A DNA stretch of 12,654 nt from Syntrophomonadaceae bacterium (GTDB taxonomy: Bacteria; Bacillota; Dethiobacteria; DTU022): the NCBI GenBank assembly GCA_003553895.1, contig PWFM01000187.1, positions 1 through 12,654 on the forward strand, written 5' to 3'. The number at the start of each line of letters is the position of its first letter. The first letter of the stretch is position 1. The position numbers were made by a program, and so were the translations under genes. Under the pieces are notes generated by a model. The model saw only the letters and a program-made list of their open reading frames with translations, was not told the DNA's origin and made no database searches. Below are positions 1 to 5,595 of this stretch, one piece after another.

Positions 1-11
1 GGCCAATTTAA

Positions 12-40
12 TTGACAAAGGGGTGTACGCGTGTTAAACT
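12..40 (+). promoter_or_regulatory. sigma-A type promoter for rplU-rpmA
   Basis: A perfect -35 hexamer TTGACA lies at 12-17, followed after 17 bases by a -10-like TAAACT at 35-40 (4 of 6 consensus bases). Transcription would begin near 47, giving a leader of roughly 85 bases before rplU. No competing promoter is visible closer to the gene. Confidence 0.7.
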
Positions 41-46
41 CAGCAA

Positions 47-128
47 TAGATTAAAACCGCACGAAGATAGGTCTTAAATGCCCCGTAAAACTCGGGCTAC
101 CTGATTCGGCGAGTCCTTTACAGGGGGT
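47..128 (+). promoter_or_regulatory. ribosomal protein L21 leader RNA (probable autoregulatory structure)
   Basis: The 5' UTR of rplU can fold. An outer stem AGGT (69-72) with ACCT (99-102) encloses GCCC (80-83) paired with GGGC (94-97). Further down, TCCT (114-117) can pair with AGGG (122-125), which would cover part of the rplU Shine-Dalgarno run at 123-127. Firmicutes rplU operons commonly carry a conserved structured leader, thought to be bound by L21 for autoregulation. Position and composition fit that class, but the family assignment is from memory of the type and the pairings were found by eye. Confidence 0.5.
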
Positions 129-134
129 ATGTTT

Positions 135-446
135 ATGTACGCAATTATTGAAACAGGAGGCAAACAGTACCGCGTGGAAGAAGGATCCACTATTCGCGTG
201 GAAAAGCTTCCGGCCGATAAAGGCGAAACGGTAACATTTGATCGGGTTTTATTTTGTAAAAGCGAAGAAGCAGTAAATGTAGGCGCTCCGTACCTGGATA
301 ACTGCCGGGTAGAAGGCAAGGTGTTGGGCAATGGGCGCGGCCGTAAAATTACGGTTTACAAGTATAAACCGAAGAAAAATTACAGCCGCAAGCAGGGCCA
401 CCGTCAACCTTACAGTGATGTTAAGATTGAAAAAATAAACTTGTAA
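135..446 (+). CDS. rplU: 50S ribosomal protein L21
   Basis: This encodes bL21, a large-subunit protein that binds 23S rRNA. The protein has 103 residues, the usual family length. It begins with the hallmark MYAIIETGGKQYRV and ends with the basic, Gly-His-Arg-containing C-terminal signature (YKPKKNYSRKQGHRQPYSD). The start is taken at ATG 135 rather than the in-frame ATG at 129: the GGGGG Shine-Dalgarno run (123-127) sits 7 bases before 135 but only 1 base before 129, and known L21 proteins begin at MYAI. It is first in a two-gene unit with rpmA, 48 bases apart. Firmicutes usually carry prp (ysxB) in this gap, and it is absent here. Confidence 0.97.
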   Translation: MYAIIETGGKQYRVEEGSTIRVEKLPADKGETVTFDRVLFCKSEEAVNVGAPYLDNCRVEGKVLGNGRGRKITVYKYKPKKNYSRKQGHRQPYSDVKIEKINL

Positions 447-494
447 TTAGGATTAATAATTTATAAAGGCAGGCATGAAAGAGAGGTGTCATAA

Positions 495-767
495 ATGGCT
501 CATAAAAAAGGAGTAGGCAGTTCCCGCAACGGTCGTGACAGCAATGCAAAACGACTGGGCGTGAAACGCTATGGCGGCCAGGTGGTCAAAGCAGGCAGCA
601 TAATTGTTCGTCAGAGGGGCACTAAATTTCACCCGGGCATCAATGTCGGCATAGGCGGGGATGATACATTGTTTGCCAAGGCCGAAGGCCGCGTGGTTTT
701 TGAGCATACTAATCGCGCTAAAAAGCAGGTAAGCGTACTGCCATTAGAAGGCGCGACAGCCAACTAG
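495..767 (+). CDS. rpmA: 50S ribosomal protein L27
   Basis: This encodes bL27 (90 residues), whose N-terminal tail reaches toward the peptidyl-transferase centre. The MAHKKGVGSSRNGRDS N-terminus and the GINVGIGGDDTLFA motif are diagnostic. The ribosome site AGAGAGGTG (480-488) precedes ATG 495 by 6 bases. In many Firmicutes L27 is made with a short N-terminal extension ending in a FF-A cleavage site that the Prp protease removes. Here the protein starts directly with the mature-type AHKKG sequence and no prp gene separates it from rplU, so this lineage appears to use the unprocessed form. Co-transcription with rplU is likely. Confidence 0.97.
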   Translation: MAHKKGVGSSRNGRDSNAKRLGVKRYGGQVVKAGSIIVRQRGTKFHPGINVGIGGDDTLFAKAEGRVVFEHTNRAKKQVSVLPLEGATAN

Positions 768-775
768 TTGAAAAT

Positions 776-803
776 GGGTCCGGGTTAACCCCCGGGCCTT
801 TGT
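776..803 (+). terminator. hairpin after rpmA, weak intrinsic terminator or attenuator
   Basis: GGTCCGGG (777-784) pairs with CCCGGGCC (791-798) around the loop TTAACC, giving 8 bp with one G-U pair. Only three T residues follow (799-801) before G, so termination is probably partial and some read-through into obgE is expected. Confidence 0.6.
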
Positions 804-813
804 ATATTATAAT
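785..813 (+). promoter_or_regulatory. possible promoter for obgE, overlapping the rpmA hairpin
   Basis: A perfect TATAAT (808-813) is preceded at 17 bases by TTAACC (785-790), which matches 4 of 6 positions of the -35 consensus and forms the loop of the preceding hairpin. Transcription would start near 820, about 30 bases before obgE. The -35 is weak, so this is tentative. Confidence 0.35.
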
Positions 814-851
814 CTTTACTTTGTGGCAGCGCTGCAGGTGATCTTGGACCA

Positions 852-2132
852 ATGTTCGTAGACGAGTTAGAGCTTTTTGTGCGCGGAGGCCGAGGTGGAA
901 ATGGAGCAGTCTCTTTCCGAAGGGAAAAGTATGTGCCCAGAGGCGGTCCTGACGGGGGAGATGGTGGCGACGGAGGCAGTGTTTACATCCTGGCCGATGC
1001 TTCTAAACACAGCTTTTTAGATCTCAGCTACCGCCGGACATTGAAAGCCGGTGATGGCGAACATGGGCGTAGGAAAAACCAGCATGGCGCCAGGGGTAAG
1101 GATTTATTTGTTTACCTTCCTCCAGGCACGCTTGTCCGTGATGAAAATGGAAACATTTTGGCCGATTTAACCCAGGCCGGCCAAAGAGCCCTCGTAGCCC
1201 GGGGCGGCAAAGGCGGAAAAGGAAATGCCCGTTTCGCTTCTTCAAGGCGTCGTGTGCCACGCCTGGCGGAAAAGGGACTGCCCGGGGAAGAAAAACCGAT
1301 CAAGATGGAGCTGAAGTTGATGGCCCAGGTCGGGTTAGTTGGTTTGCCCAATGCTGGAAAATCAACATTGCTAAGCAGAATTAGCGCAGCAAAACCAAAA
1401 GTTGACTCCTATCCCTTCACTACCCTTGCTCCCAACTTGGGCATGGTAAAAGTTGGCGATCAGGGTAGTTTTATTGTGGCCGATTTGCCCGGATTGATCG
1501 AGGGAGCCCACCGGGGGGCCGGTTTAGGCCACCGTTTTCTAAGGCATGTGGAAAGAAACCTGCTCCTGTTGTTTTTGATCGACCTGTCTCCCGGGGTAGA
1601 ACCGCATCCTTGCCAAGCTTACCGGATGCTGCAGAAAGAGCTGGAAGAATACAGCCCTTTGCTCTTGAGATATCCTAAAGTTGTTGCCGGCAACAAGCTG
1701 GATGTTACCGGCGCTGAAGAACAGTTAGAAAAGCTGCGGCAAGAATTAGCCCAAAAAGAGGATGAAGCTACACCTGTATTCGGCATATCTGCCGCTACAG
1801 GTGAGGGTCTAAGCGAGCTGGTCAGTTTTCTATACCGTAGAATAAATGAACTGGCAGAGGAAAGGCCGGTTGCTGAATTAGAACAGGAAATCAGGCTGGA
1901 ACAGGCCGCTGAGGAACCTTTAAAAGTAGAAGTAATTAATGGCGTGTACGAGGTTACAGGAACGGCGATAGCGAGGATGGCAGCGAAAACCGATTTCGAA
2001 AATGAAGAAGCGCTGCAGCGATTTCAAAATTTTACCCGTAAGATTGGCCTGGATAAAGAATTGAAAAAAAAGGGAATCAAAGAGGGCGACACCGTGCGCA
2101 TAGGCGGTGAAGAGTTTTATTTTTACGAATAA
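852..2132 (+). CDS. obgE: GTPase Obg (ObgE/CgtA), ribosome assembly and stress GTPase
   Basis: This is a 426-residue Obg GTPase, which acts in late 50S maturation and links GTP/ppGpp status to growth and, in spore formers, to sporulation. The glycine-rich Obg fold covers residues 1-158 (FVRGGRGGNGAVSFRREKYVPRGG). The G domain follows with P-loop GLPNAGKST (164-172), switch II DLPG (211-214), G4 NKLD (281-284) and G5 SAATG (313-317). A C-terminal OCT domain (about 357-426, VINGVYEVTGTAIARMA...) is present, as is typical of Gram-positive Obg. ATG 852 is supported by AGGTGAT at 836-842. Placement after rpmA is the conserved Firmicutes order. It may be transcribed both by read-through from rplU-rpmA and from its own promoter. 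Confidence 0.97.
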   Translation: MFVDELELFVRGGRGGNGAVSFRREKYVPRGGPDGGDGGDGGSVYILADASKHSFLDLSYRRTLKAGDGEHGRRKNQHGARGKDLFVYLPPGTLVRDENGNILADLTQAGQRALVARGGKGGKGNARFASSRRRVPRLAEKGLPGEEKPIKMELKLMAQVGLVGLPNAGKSTLLSRISAAKPKVDSYPFTTLAPNLGMVKVGDQGSFIVADLPGLIEGAHRGAGLGHRFLRHVERNLLLLFLIDLSPGVEPHPCQAYRMLQKELEEYSPLLLRYPKVVAGNKLDVTGAEEQLEKLRQELAQKEDEATPVFGISAATGEGLSELVSFLYRRINELAEERPVAELEQEIRLEQAAEEPLKVEVINGVYEVTGTAIARMAAKTDFENEEALQRFQNFTRKIGLDKELKKKGIKEGDTVRIGGEEFYFYE

Positions 2133-2156
2133 ACTAAGAGATAGGAGTTGCCTTAA

Positions 2157-2801
2157 TTGTTTTTTCTCCGTAATAATGGAAATGCCGCTCCCATGAATGT
2201 AGGTTTGATGGGCGGGACTTTTGACCCCATTCACATGGGGCACCTTGTAACAGCTGAAGAAGCAAGGCAGCAATTTGACCTTGATTATGTGATTTTTGTG
2301 CCCACCGGCAGTCCTCCTCACAAGGAGAAGGAGAAGATTTCGCTCCCCGAACATCGTTACTTGATGACTTCGCTGGCTGTTATGTCTAACCCTCATTTTT
2401 TTGTCTCTACAGTGGAAATAAATTCTGAAGGACCAACCTACACTATAGATACGGTCAGGCACTTTTCGGGTAGTGAAAAAGAGGGGCCGGAAATATTTTT
2501 TATTACCGGAGCAGATGCTATTTTAGAAATTTTTAGCTGGAAAGATTATGAAGAACTGCTGCGGCTGTGTACCTTCATAGCTGTTTCCCGGCCCGGCTAT
2601 TCCCTGGGTCGCTTCCGGGAAACCCTGGGCCAGTCTTGCCCTGATATGGTCAACAAGGTCCATTTGCTTGAAATACCGGCTTTGGCTGTTTCATCAACCT
2701 ATATCCGGGAAAGAGTGGCCCTGGGGAAAACGATAAAGTACTTAACACCGGAACCGGTTGAACAATATATTAAGAAACACGGACTGTACATGTACGGTTA
2801 A
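2157..2801 (+). CDS. nadD: nicotinate-nucleotide adenylyltransferase NadD
   Basis: NadD transfers AMP from ATP to nicotinate mononucleotide, making deamido-NAD in NAD biosynthesis. The nucleotidyltransferase signature GTFDPIHMGH (residues 20-29 from TTG) and the C-terminal VSSTYIRERV motif are present. Two starts are possible. TTG 2157 has a well-spaced AGGAG (2143-2147, 9 bases) and gives 214 residues with a 12-residue leader (MFFLRNNGNAAP). ATG 2193 gives 202 residues beginning MNVGLMGGTFD, which fits typical family N-termini better but lacks a good Shine-Dalgarno. I list the TTG on the strength of its ribosome site. It follows obgE by 24 bases, so it is probably co-transcribed, and it precedes yqeK and rsfS as in other Firmicutes. 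Confidence 0.93.
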   Translation: MFFLRNNGNAAPMNVGLMGGTFDPIHMGHLVTAEEARQQFDLDYVIFVPTGSPPHKEKEKISLPEHRYLMTSLAVMSNPHFFVSTVEINSEGPTYTIDTVRHFSGSEKEGPEIFFITGADAILEIFSWKDYEELLRLCTFIAVSRPGYSLGRFRETLGQSCPDMVNKVHLLEIPALAVSSTYIRERVALGKTIKYLTPEPVEQYIKKHGLYMYG

Positions 2802-2803
2802 TA

Positions 2804-2839
2804 ACAGCCGGCTGTACTAACCTTTAATTAGGTTATAAT
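2804..2839 (+). promoter_or_regulatory. putative promoter/operator region of the RRM gene with two dyads
   Basis: Directly after nadD is a 12-base perfect palindrome ACAGCCGGCTGT (2804-2815), then the dyad TAACCT-TTAATT-AGGTTA (2818-2835), which runs into TATAAT (2834-2839). The -35 position 17 bases upstream (GCTGTA, 2811-2816) is poor and lies in the first palindrome. This looks like an RRM-gene promoter that could depend on or be blocked by a DNA-binding protein. Alternatively the dyads could be weak RNA hairpins after nadD, but no U-tract follows either of them. Confidence 0.4.
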
Positions 2840-2860
2840 ATAAGCGGAGGTGTTTGTTTA

Positions 2861-3112
2861 ATGGTAAAAACTTTGTATGTAGGCAACATTCCCTGGAGCA
2901 CTAAAGAAGACGATCTGCAGCAGTTTTTCTCGGAGTTTGGCGAGGTGCTCGAGTGTCGGATCATTACTGAACGTGCTACCGGGCGGTCCCGTGGTTATGG
3001 TTTTGTGGAAGTGAATGAAGACCAGATGGAACAGATTATGGAAAAAGCAAACGGTGCCGAACTGGAAGGTAGAAAGCTGGTTGTTAACGAGGCTAAACCG
3101 CGGGAACAGTAA
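2861..3112 (+). CDS. single-RRM RNA-binding protein
   Basis: This is an 83-residue protein made up of one RNA recognition motif. RNP2 is LYVGNI (residues 5-10) and RNP1 is RGYGFVEV (44-51), with the aromatic residues Tyr6, Tyr46 and Phe48 positioned to stack on single-stranded RNA. The order of strands and helices follows the RRM fold through VVNEAKPRE. There is no glycine-rich tail of the kind seen in many cyanobacterial Rbp proteins. A strong GGAGGTG (2846-2852) precedes ATG 2861 by 8 bases, suggesting efficient translation. Such stand-alone RRM proteins are scattered in bacteria and their targets are mostly unknown. Its insertion between nadD and yqeK, with its own putative promoter, suggests an accessory gene in a conserved cluster. 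Confidence 0.93.
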   Translation: MVKTLYVGNIPWSTKEDDLQQFFSEFGEVLECRIITERATGRSRGYGFVEVNEDQMEQIMEKANGAELEGRKLVVNEAKPREQ

Positions 3113-3213
3113 CAGCTGTATTCATTTTTTATTTATTTTGGGCAATAAGAAAGCTTTTAATGCTTTAAAACCAGTTAATTGAGCAAACTATTGTCATAAG
3201 CCGGGATTAATTT

Positions 3214-3804
3214 ATGCAACCTGACCACTATATAGAGTTGATGCGGAACAAACTGGATCATGAACTATTTGTTCATTCCCTGGGTGTAGCTGAGGCCGCA
3301 GCCGATCTGGCCGGGCGCTTTGGGGCCGATCCTGGAAAGGCTTATCTTTCAGGGATTGTGCATGATTACGGCAAGCGCTTTTCCGGGCCGGAGTTGTTGA
3401 AAATCGCCGGGCAGCTGGGAGTATCCCTGGATCGGATTACCAGCCGGGAACATCGCCTTCTGCATGCCCCGGTGGGATCTGCTTTAATAAATAAGGAATT
3501 AAAAATAAGCGATCCGGAGATTCTCCGGGCAGTGGCCAACCATACTACCGGTCGCCCCGGGATGGGCAGGCTGGAAAGGGTAGTCTATCTTGCCGATTAT
3601 ATTGAAAAAGGCAGGGATTTTCCCTCTGTTGACAAGATCAGGAAGGCTGCCCGCGAGGATCTTGATCGGGCCCTGCTGGAAGCGGTTGAATTTGCGATCA
3701 GATCGGTCATCGAAAGAAGGCTGATGCTGCACCCACGGTCGGTTGCTTTCCGAAATGAGCTTGTGGAGGCCCAAAGGAACAGGACGGGCGATGTTTTCAA
3801 TTAA
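3214..3804 (+). CDS. yqeK: YqeK-family HD-domain hydrolase (symmetrical Ap4A hydrolase)
   Basis: This 196-residue HD-superfamily phosphohydrolase belongs to the YqeK family, whose characterised members split diadenosine tetraphosphate symmetrically into two ADP. Metal-binding residues fit the family: His21 in HSLGV, the His50-Asp51 pair in GIVHDYGK, His84 in LLHAPVG, His110 in NHTTGRPGMG and Asp128 in VYLADYIEKG. ATG 3214 has only a weak GGG (3203-3205) ahead of it. The 101 bases separating it from the RRM gene are AT-rich with no clear terminator or consensus promoter. The nadD-yqeK-rsfS neighbourhood is standard in Firmicutes and supports the call. Confidence 0.93.
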   Translation: MQPDHYIELMRNKLDHELFVHSLGVAEAAADLAGRFGADPGKAYLSGIVHDYGKRFSGPELLKIAGQLGVSLDRITSREHRLLHAPVGSALINKELKISDPEILRAVANHTTGRPGMGRLERVVYLADYIEKGRDFPSVDKIRKAAREDLDRALLEAVEFAIRSVIERRLMLHPRSVAFRNELVEAQRNRTGDVFN

Positions 3805-3823
3805 TTGGAGTTATTGTTACAAT
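3794..3823 (+). promoter_or_regulatory. possible weak promoter with dyad before rsfS
   Basis: TACAAT (3818-3823) is a good -10 candidate. TTTTCA (3794-3799), 18 bases upstream, matches 4 of 6 positions of the -35 consensus and lies in the end of yqeK. A 13-base dyad, TATTGT-T-ACAATA (3812-3824), is centred on the -10 and could be an operator or chance in AT-rich DNA. Confidence 0.3.
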
Positions 3824-3879
3824 AGTGTTCAGGTAAAAATGCAAAAAAAGATGGCTTAAAGGTGCGGAGGTGATTATAT

Positions 3880-4284
3880 TTGACACGGGAACCAGACAGC
3901 GGCTCCCGGGAACTGGCTTCAAAGGTTATTAACCTGGCGGCGCAAAAAAAGGCGCAAGATCTACGTTTGCTCGAAGTCGGGAAAGTGTCGATTATTGCCG
4001 ATTATTTTATAATCGCTACCGGAGGCACGGCGGTTCAGGGCCACGCCATTTGCGATCACCTTACAGAAAACCTGAAAAAAGCTGGTTATTATGCCTCGCG
4101 GATTGAAGGATACCGCGAGGGCTGGTGGGTGGTCCTTGATTACGGGTCCGTGGTCGTTCATATTTTCCAGCCTGAATCAAGGGATTTCTATGACCTGGAA
4201 AGGCTTTGGACGGAAGCTCCACAGGTTGAGCTGGAAGAAGATGGCGACGGATGTTTTATGGCTAAAGAGTCAACAGATCAATAA
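3880..4284 (+). CDS. rsfS: ribosomal silencing factor RsfS
   Basis: RsfS binds L14 on the 50S subunit and blocks joining to 30S, lowering translation in starvation. The 134-residue protein shows the DUF143/Iojap core: KKAQDLRLLEVGKVS, IIADYFIIATGGTAVQ, IEGYREGWWVVLDYGSVVVHIF and a FYDLERLW C-terminal motif. The start is TTG 3880, supported by an excellent GGAGGTGAT (3866-3874) at normal spacing; no ATG or GTG gives a full-length protein. About 15 acidic residues at the C-terminus (VELEEDGDGCFMAKESTDQ) are beyond the conserved core. It follows yqeK by 75 bases and precedes the adenylyltransferase gene by 38. Confidence 0.95.
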   Translation: MTREPDSGSRELASKVINLAAQKKAQDLRLLEVGKVSIIADYFIIATGGTAVQGHAICDHLTENLKKAGYYASRIEGYREGWWVVLDYGSVVVHIFQPESRDFYDLERLWTEAPQVELEEDGDGCFMAKESTDQ

Positions 4285-4322
4285 CTGGCAAAAAGAATTT
4301 GCTGGCAGCAGGGGAAAACATT

Positions 4323-5201
4323 ATGGATACTGAAAAAGTTCAGGAAGCTGTATTGGCTAAGGCTACCGAAAGAGCTAACCCGGCCGGTGAGAAATATTTA
4401 AGCATTTCTCTGGCTGCGAGCAGTGAGCTGGCCCGGCTCTATAACCTGCCAGGACGTTTGGTCGAATCGGCAGCCCTGGAAGCCAAAGTAATTCCGGAAC
4501 GTTATCAGCGCAGTGTGGGCAGTATCGGTTTCGAGGGTCAATTAAAATTGCTGGCCTCATCGGTAGGTATAGTCGGGGCCGGTGGCCTGGGCGGTTTTGT
4601 TTTAGAGATCCTGGCCCGGATGGGAACAGGCAGGCTGGTAGTTATTGATGACGACACTTTTTCAGAAAGCAACCTTAACCGCCAGCTTTTGTCTACCGAA
4701 TCGACCCTGGGTAATTCTAAAGCAGAAGAAGCAGCGCTGAGAATATCAGAGATCAACAGTTCCCTGGAAGTGGAGGCCTACCGGTGCCGGGGAGATAGGT
4801 CCAATATGGCCGGAATATTTTCTAACTGCTCCCTGGTGATTGATTGCCTTGACAACCTGCCCAGCCGTTTTGAGCTGGAAGAAGTTTGCGGGCGGTTGAA
4901 TATAGCCATGATTCACGGCGCCATAGCCGGTTTTATTGGCCAGATGGCTGTAATACGGCCTGAGCGTCCTCTTTTATCCTCAATCTATGGACGAATTAAA
5001 GAAAGTGGGGCCAGACAGGGAGTGGAGCTTGAACTTGGTAACCCGGCTTTTACGCCGGCCATGCTGGCTTCATTTCAATGTTCCGAAGCTGTTAAGATCC
5101 TGGCCGGTTTGGAGGGAGTCCTTCCTGCGGACAGGTTGTTAATTATAGATATGCAGTCGGGCAGTTCTTACCAGGTTGATGTCGGCGCCGGAGAAGATTG
5201 A
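4323..5201 (+). CDS. HesA/MoeB/ThiF-family E1-like adenylyltransferase, zinc-cysteine-less
   Basis: This is a 292-residue member of the ubiquitin-E1-like superfamily that adenylates the C-terminal glycine of small sulfur-carrier proteins. Visible features: ERYQR (59-63) contributing the cross-subunit arginine, nucleotide loop GAGGLG (85-90), acidic DDD (109-111), SNLNRQLL (116-123), Lys133 in GNSKAEEA, and DCLDN (174-178) with the Mg/ATP aspartate. The paired CxxC zinc sites of MoeB and ThiF are missing: the Cys residues at 155, 169, 175, 189 and 253 do not form any CxxC. About 55 residues of unassigned N-terminal sequence precede the core. ATG 4323 is chosen because AGGGG (4310-4314) precedes it; an upstream in-frame TTG at 4299 has no ribosome site. 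No sulfur-carrier gene lies in the window, so the substrate is unknown. Confidence 0.85.
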   Translation: MDTEKVQEAVLAKATERANPAGEKYLSISLAASSELARLYNLPGRLVESAALEAKVIPERYQRSVGSIGFEGQLKLLASSVGIVGAGGLGGFVLEILARMGTGRLVVIDDDTFSESNLNRQLLSTESTLGNSKAEEAALRISEINSSLEVEAYRCRGDRSNMAGIFSNCSLVIDCLDNLPSRFELEEVCGRLNIAMIHGAIAGFIGQMAVIRPERPLLSSIYGRIKESGARQGVELELGNPAFTPAMLASFQCSEAVKILAGLEGVLPADRLLIIDMQSGSSYQVDVGAGED

Positions 5202-5234
5202 TTTGAGGGGCTTAAAAATTAAGGTTCTCAGCTA

Positions 5235-5263
5235 TTGACAAGAATTTATACCATGCATATAAT
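5235..5263 (+). promoter_or_regulatory. consensus sigma-A promoter of the T-box/tRNA-Ala/leuS unit
   Basis: TTGACA (5235-5240) and TATAAT (5258-5263) are both perfect, with a 17-base spacer. Transcription should start near 5270, just ahead of the T-box structure. It is the only strong promoter seen upstream of the tRNA and leuS. Confidence 0.9.
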
Positions 5264-5454
5264 GTTAGATGTACTCGAGGTGCCCAATAACTTTTGATGA
5301 AGGGAAGCAGTAAGCGGGGATGCTTACCAGAGAGCCGGAGGATGGTGAAATCCGGCAGGCAGAGCTGCTGAACTCGTCCCGGAGAAGCGGTGGTGAAAAA
5401 CAATTAGCCGCCGCCGTAAGACCGGCGTTAACGGTTTGAGCGGGTAATAAACGG

Positions 5455-5529
5455 GGGGCTGTGGCGCAGTGGGAGCGCGCTTCCTTGGCATGGAAGAGGT
5501 CGCGGGTTCGACTCCCGCCAGCTCCACCA
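5455..5529 (+). tRNA. tRNA-Ala (anticodon GGC) embedded in the leuS T-box leader
   Basis: A full cloverleaf is present. Acceptor GGGGCTG (5455-5461) pairs with CAGCTCC (5519-5525), including the G3:U70 wobble that is the alanine identity element. The D stem is GCGC (5464-5467 with 5475-5478) and has a short 7-base loop. The anticodon stem CTTCC/GGAAG encloses loop TTGGCAT with anticodon GGC at 5487-5489, which reads GCC. The T stem GCGGG/CCCGC (5502-5506, 5514-5518) has loop TTCGACT. Discriminator A (5526) is followed by encoded CCA (5527-5529). No mismatch breaks any stem, so the tRNA looks functional. It has no promoter of its own in view: transcription would come from the promoter at 5235-5263, and the nearest terminator is the T-box terminator. 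Confidence 0.96.
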
Positions 5530-5543
5530 GTATTTTCACCAAC

Positions 5544-5577
5544 AAGGGTGGTACCGCGGGTATTAATTCCGCCCCTT
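5544..5577 (+). promoter_or_regulatory. T-box antiterminator
   Basis: AAGGG (5544-5548) pairs perfectly with CCCTT (5573-5577), and GCGG (5556-5559) with CCGC (5569-5572). Between them is the canonical seven-base bulge TGGTACC (5549-5555), whose TGGT pairs with the ACCA end of an uncharged tRNA having an A discriminator. Its 3' half overlaps the terminator stem, giving the mutually exclusive fold expected of a working T-box. Confidence 0.92.
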
Positions 5578-5595
5578 ACCAGGGCGGTTTTTTTT
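5569..5595 (+). terminator. T-box regulated intrinsic terminator
   Basis: CCGCCC (5569-5574) pairs with GGGCGG (5582-5587) around a seven-base loop and is followed by eight T residues (5588-5595). In the absence of uncharged tRNA-Leu it should end transcription before leuS. In that state it also forms the natural 3' end of the tRNA-Ala transcript. Confidence 0.93.

Larger units (their letters stand above)
5270..5595 (+). promoter_or_regulatory. leucine T-box riboswitch leader of leuS, interrupted by a tRNA gene
   Basis: T-box leaders sense uncharged tRNA and allow read-through into synthetase genes. The 5' half shows the canonical stem I elements: GATGAAGGGAAGCAGTA (5296-5312), the AGAGAGCCGG element (5329-5338) and a distal GGTGAAATCCGG loop. 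It also has the specifier context TGAACTCGTCCCGGAG, in which CTC (5373-5375) is a leucine codon matching the downstream leuS. The linker and stem II/III region (about 5400-5450) contains the usual CGTTA and GAGCGGG elements. The 14-base T-box AAGGGTGGTACCGC begins at 5544 and is followed by a terminator. Between 5455 and 5529 sits a whole tRNA-Ala gene, where only a short stem III end and linker are normally found. All functional parts look intact, so this is not obviously a decayed leader. Exact boundaries of stem I are approximate. Confidence 0.93.

Noticed and set aside
1920..2462. Minus-strand 180-codon open frame across obgE and nadD
   Set aside because: It overlaps two clear conserved genes and its product shows no family features.
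3104..3140. Terminator after the RRM gene (ACAG...CTGT followed by T-rich DNA)
   Set aside because: The stem is only 4 bp and the T-rich stretch does not begin directly after it.
4299..4322. TTG start for the adenylyltransferase
   Set aside because: No Shine-Dalgarno before it, while ATG 4323 has AGGGG at good spacing.
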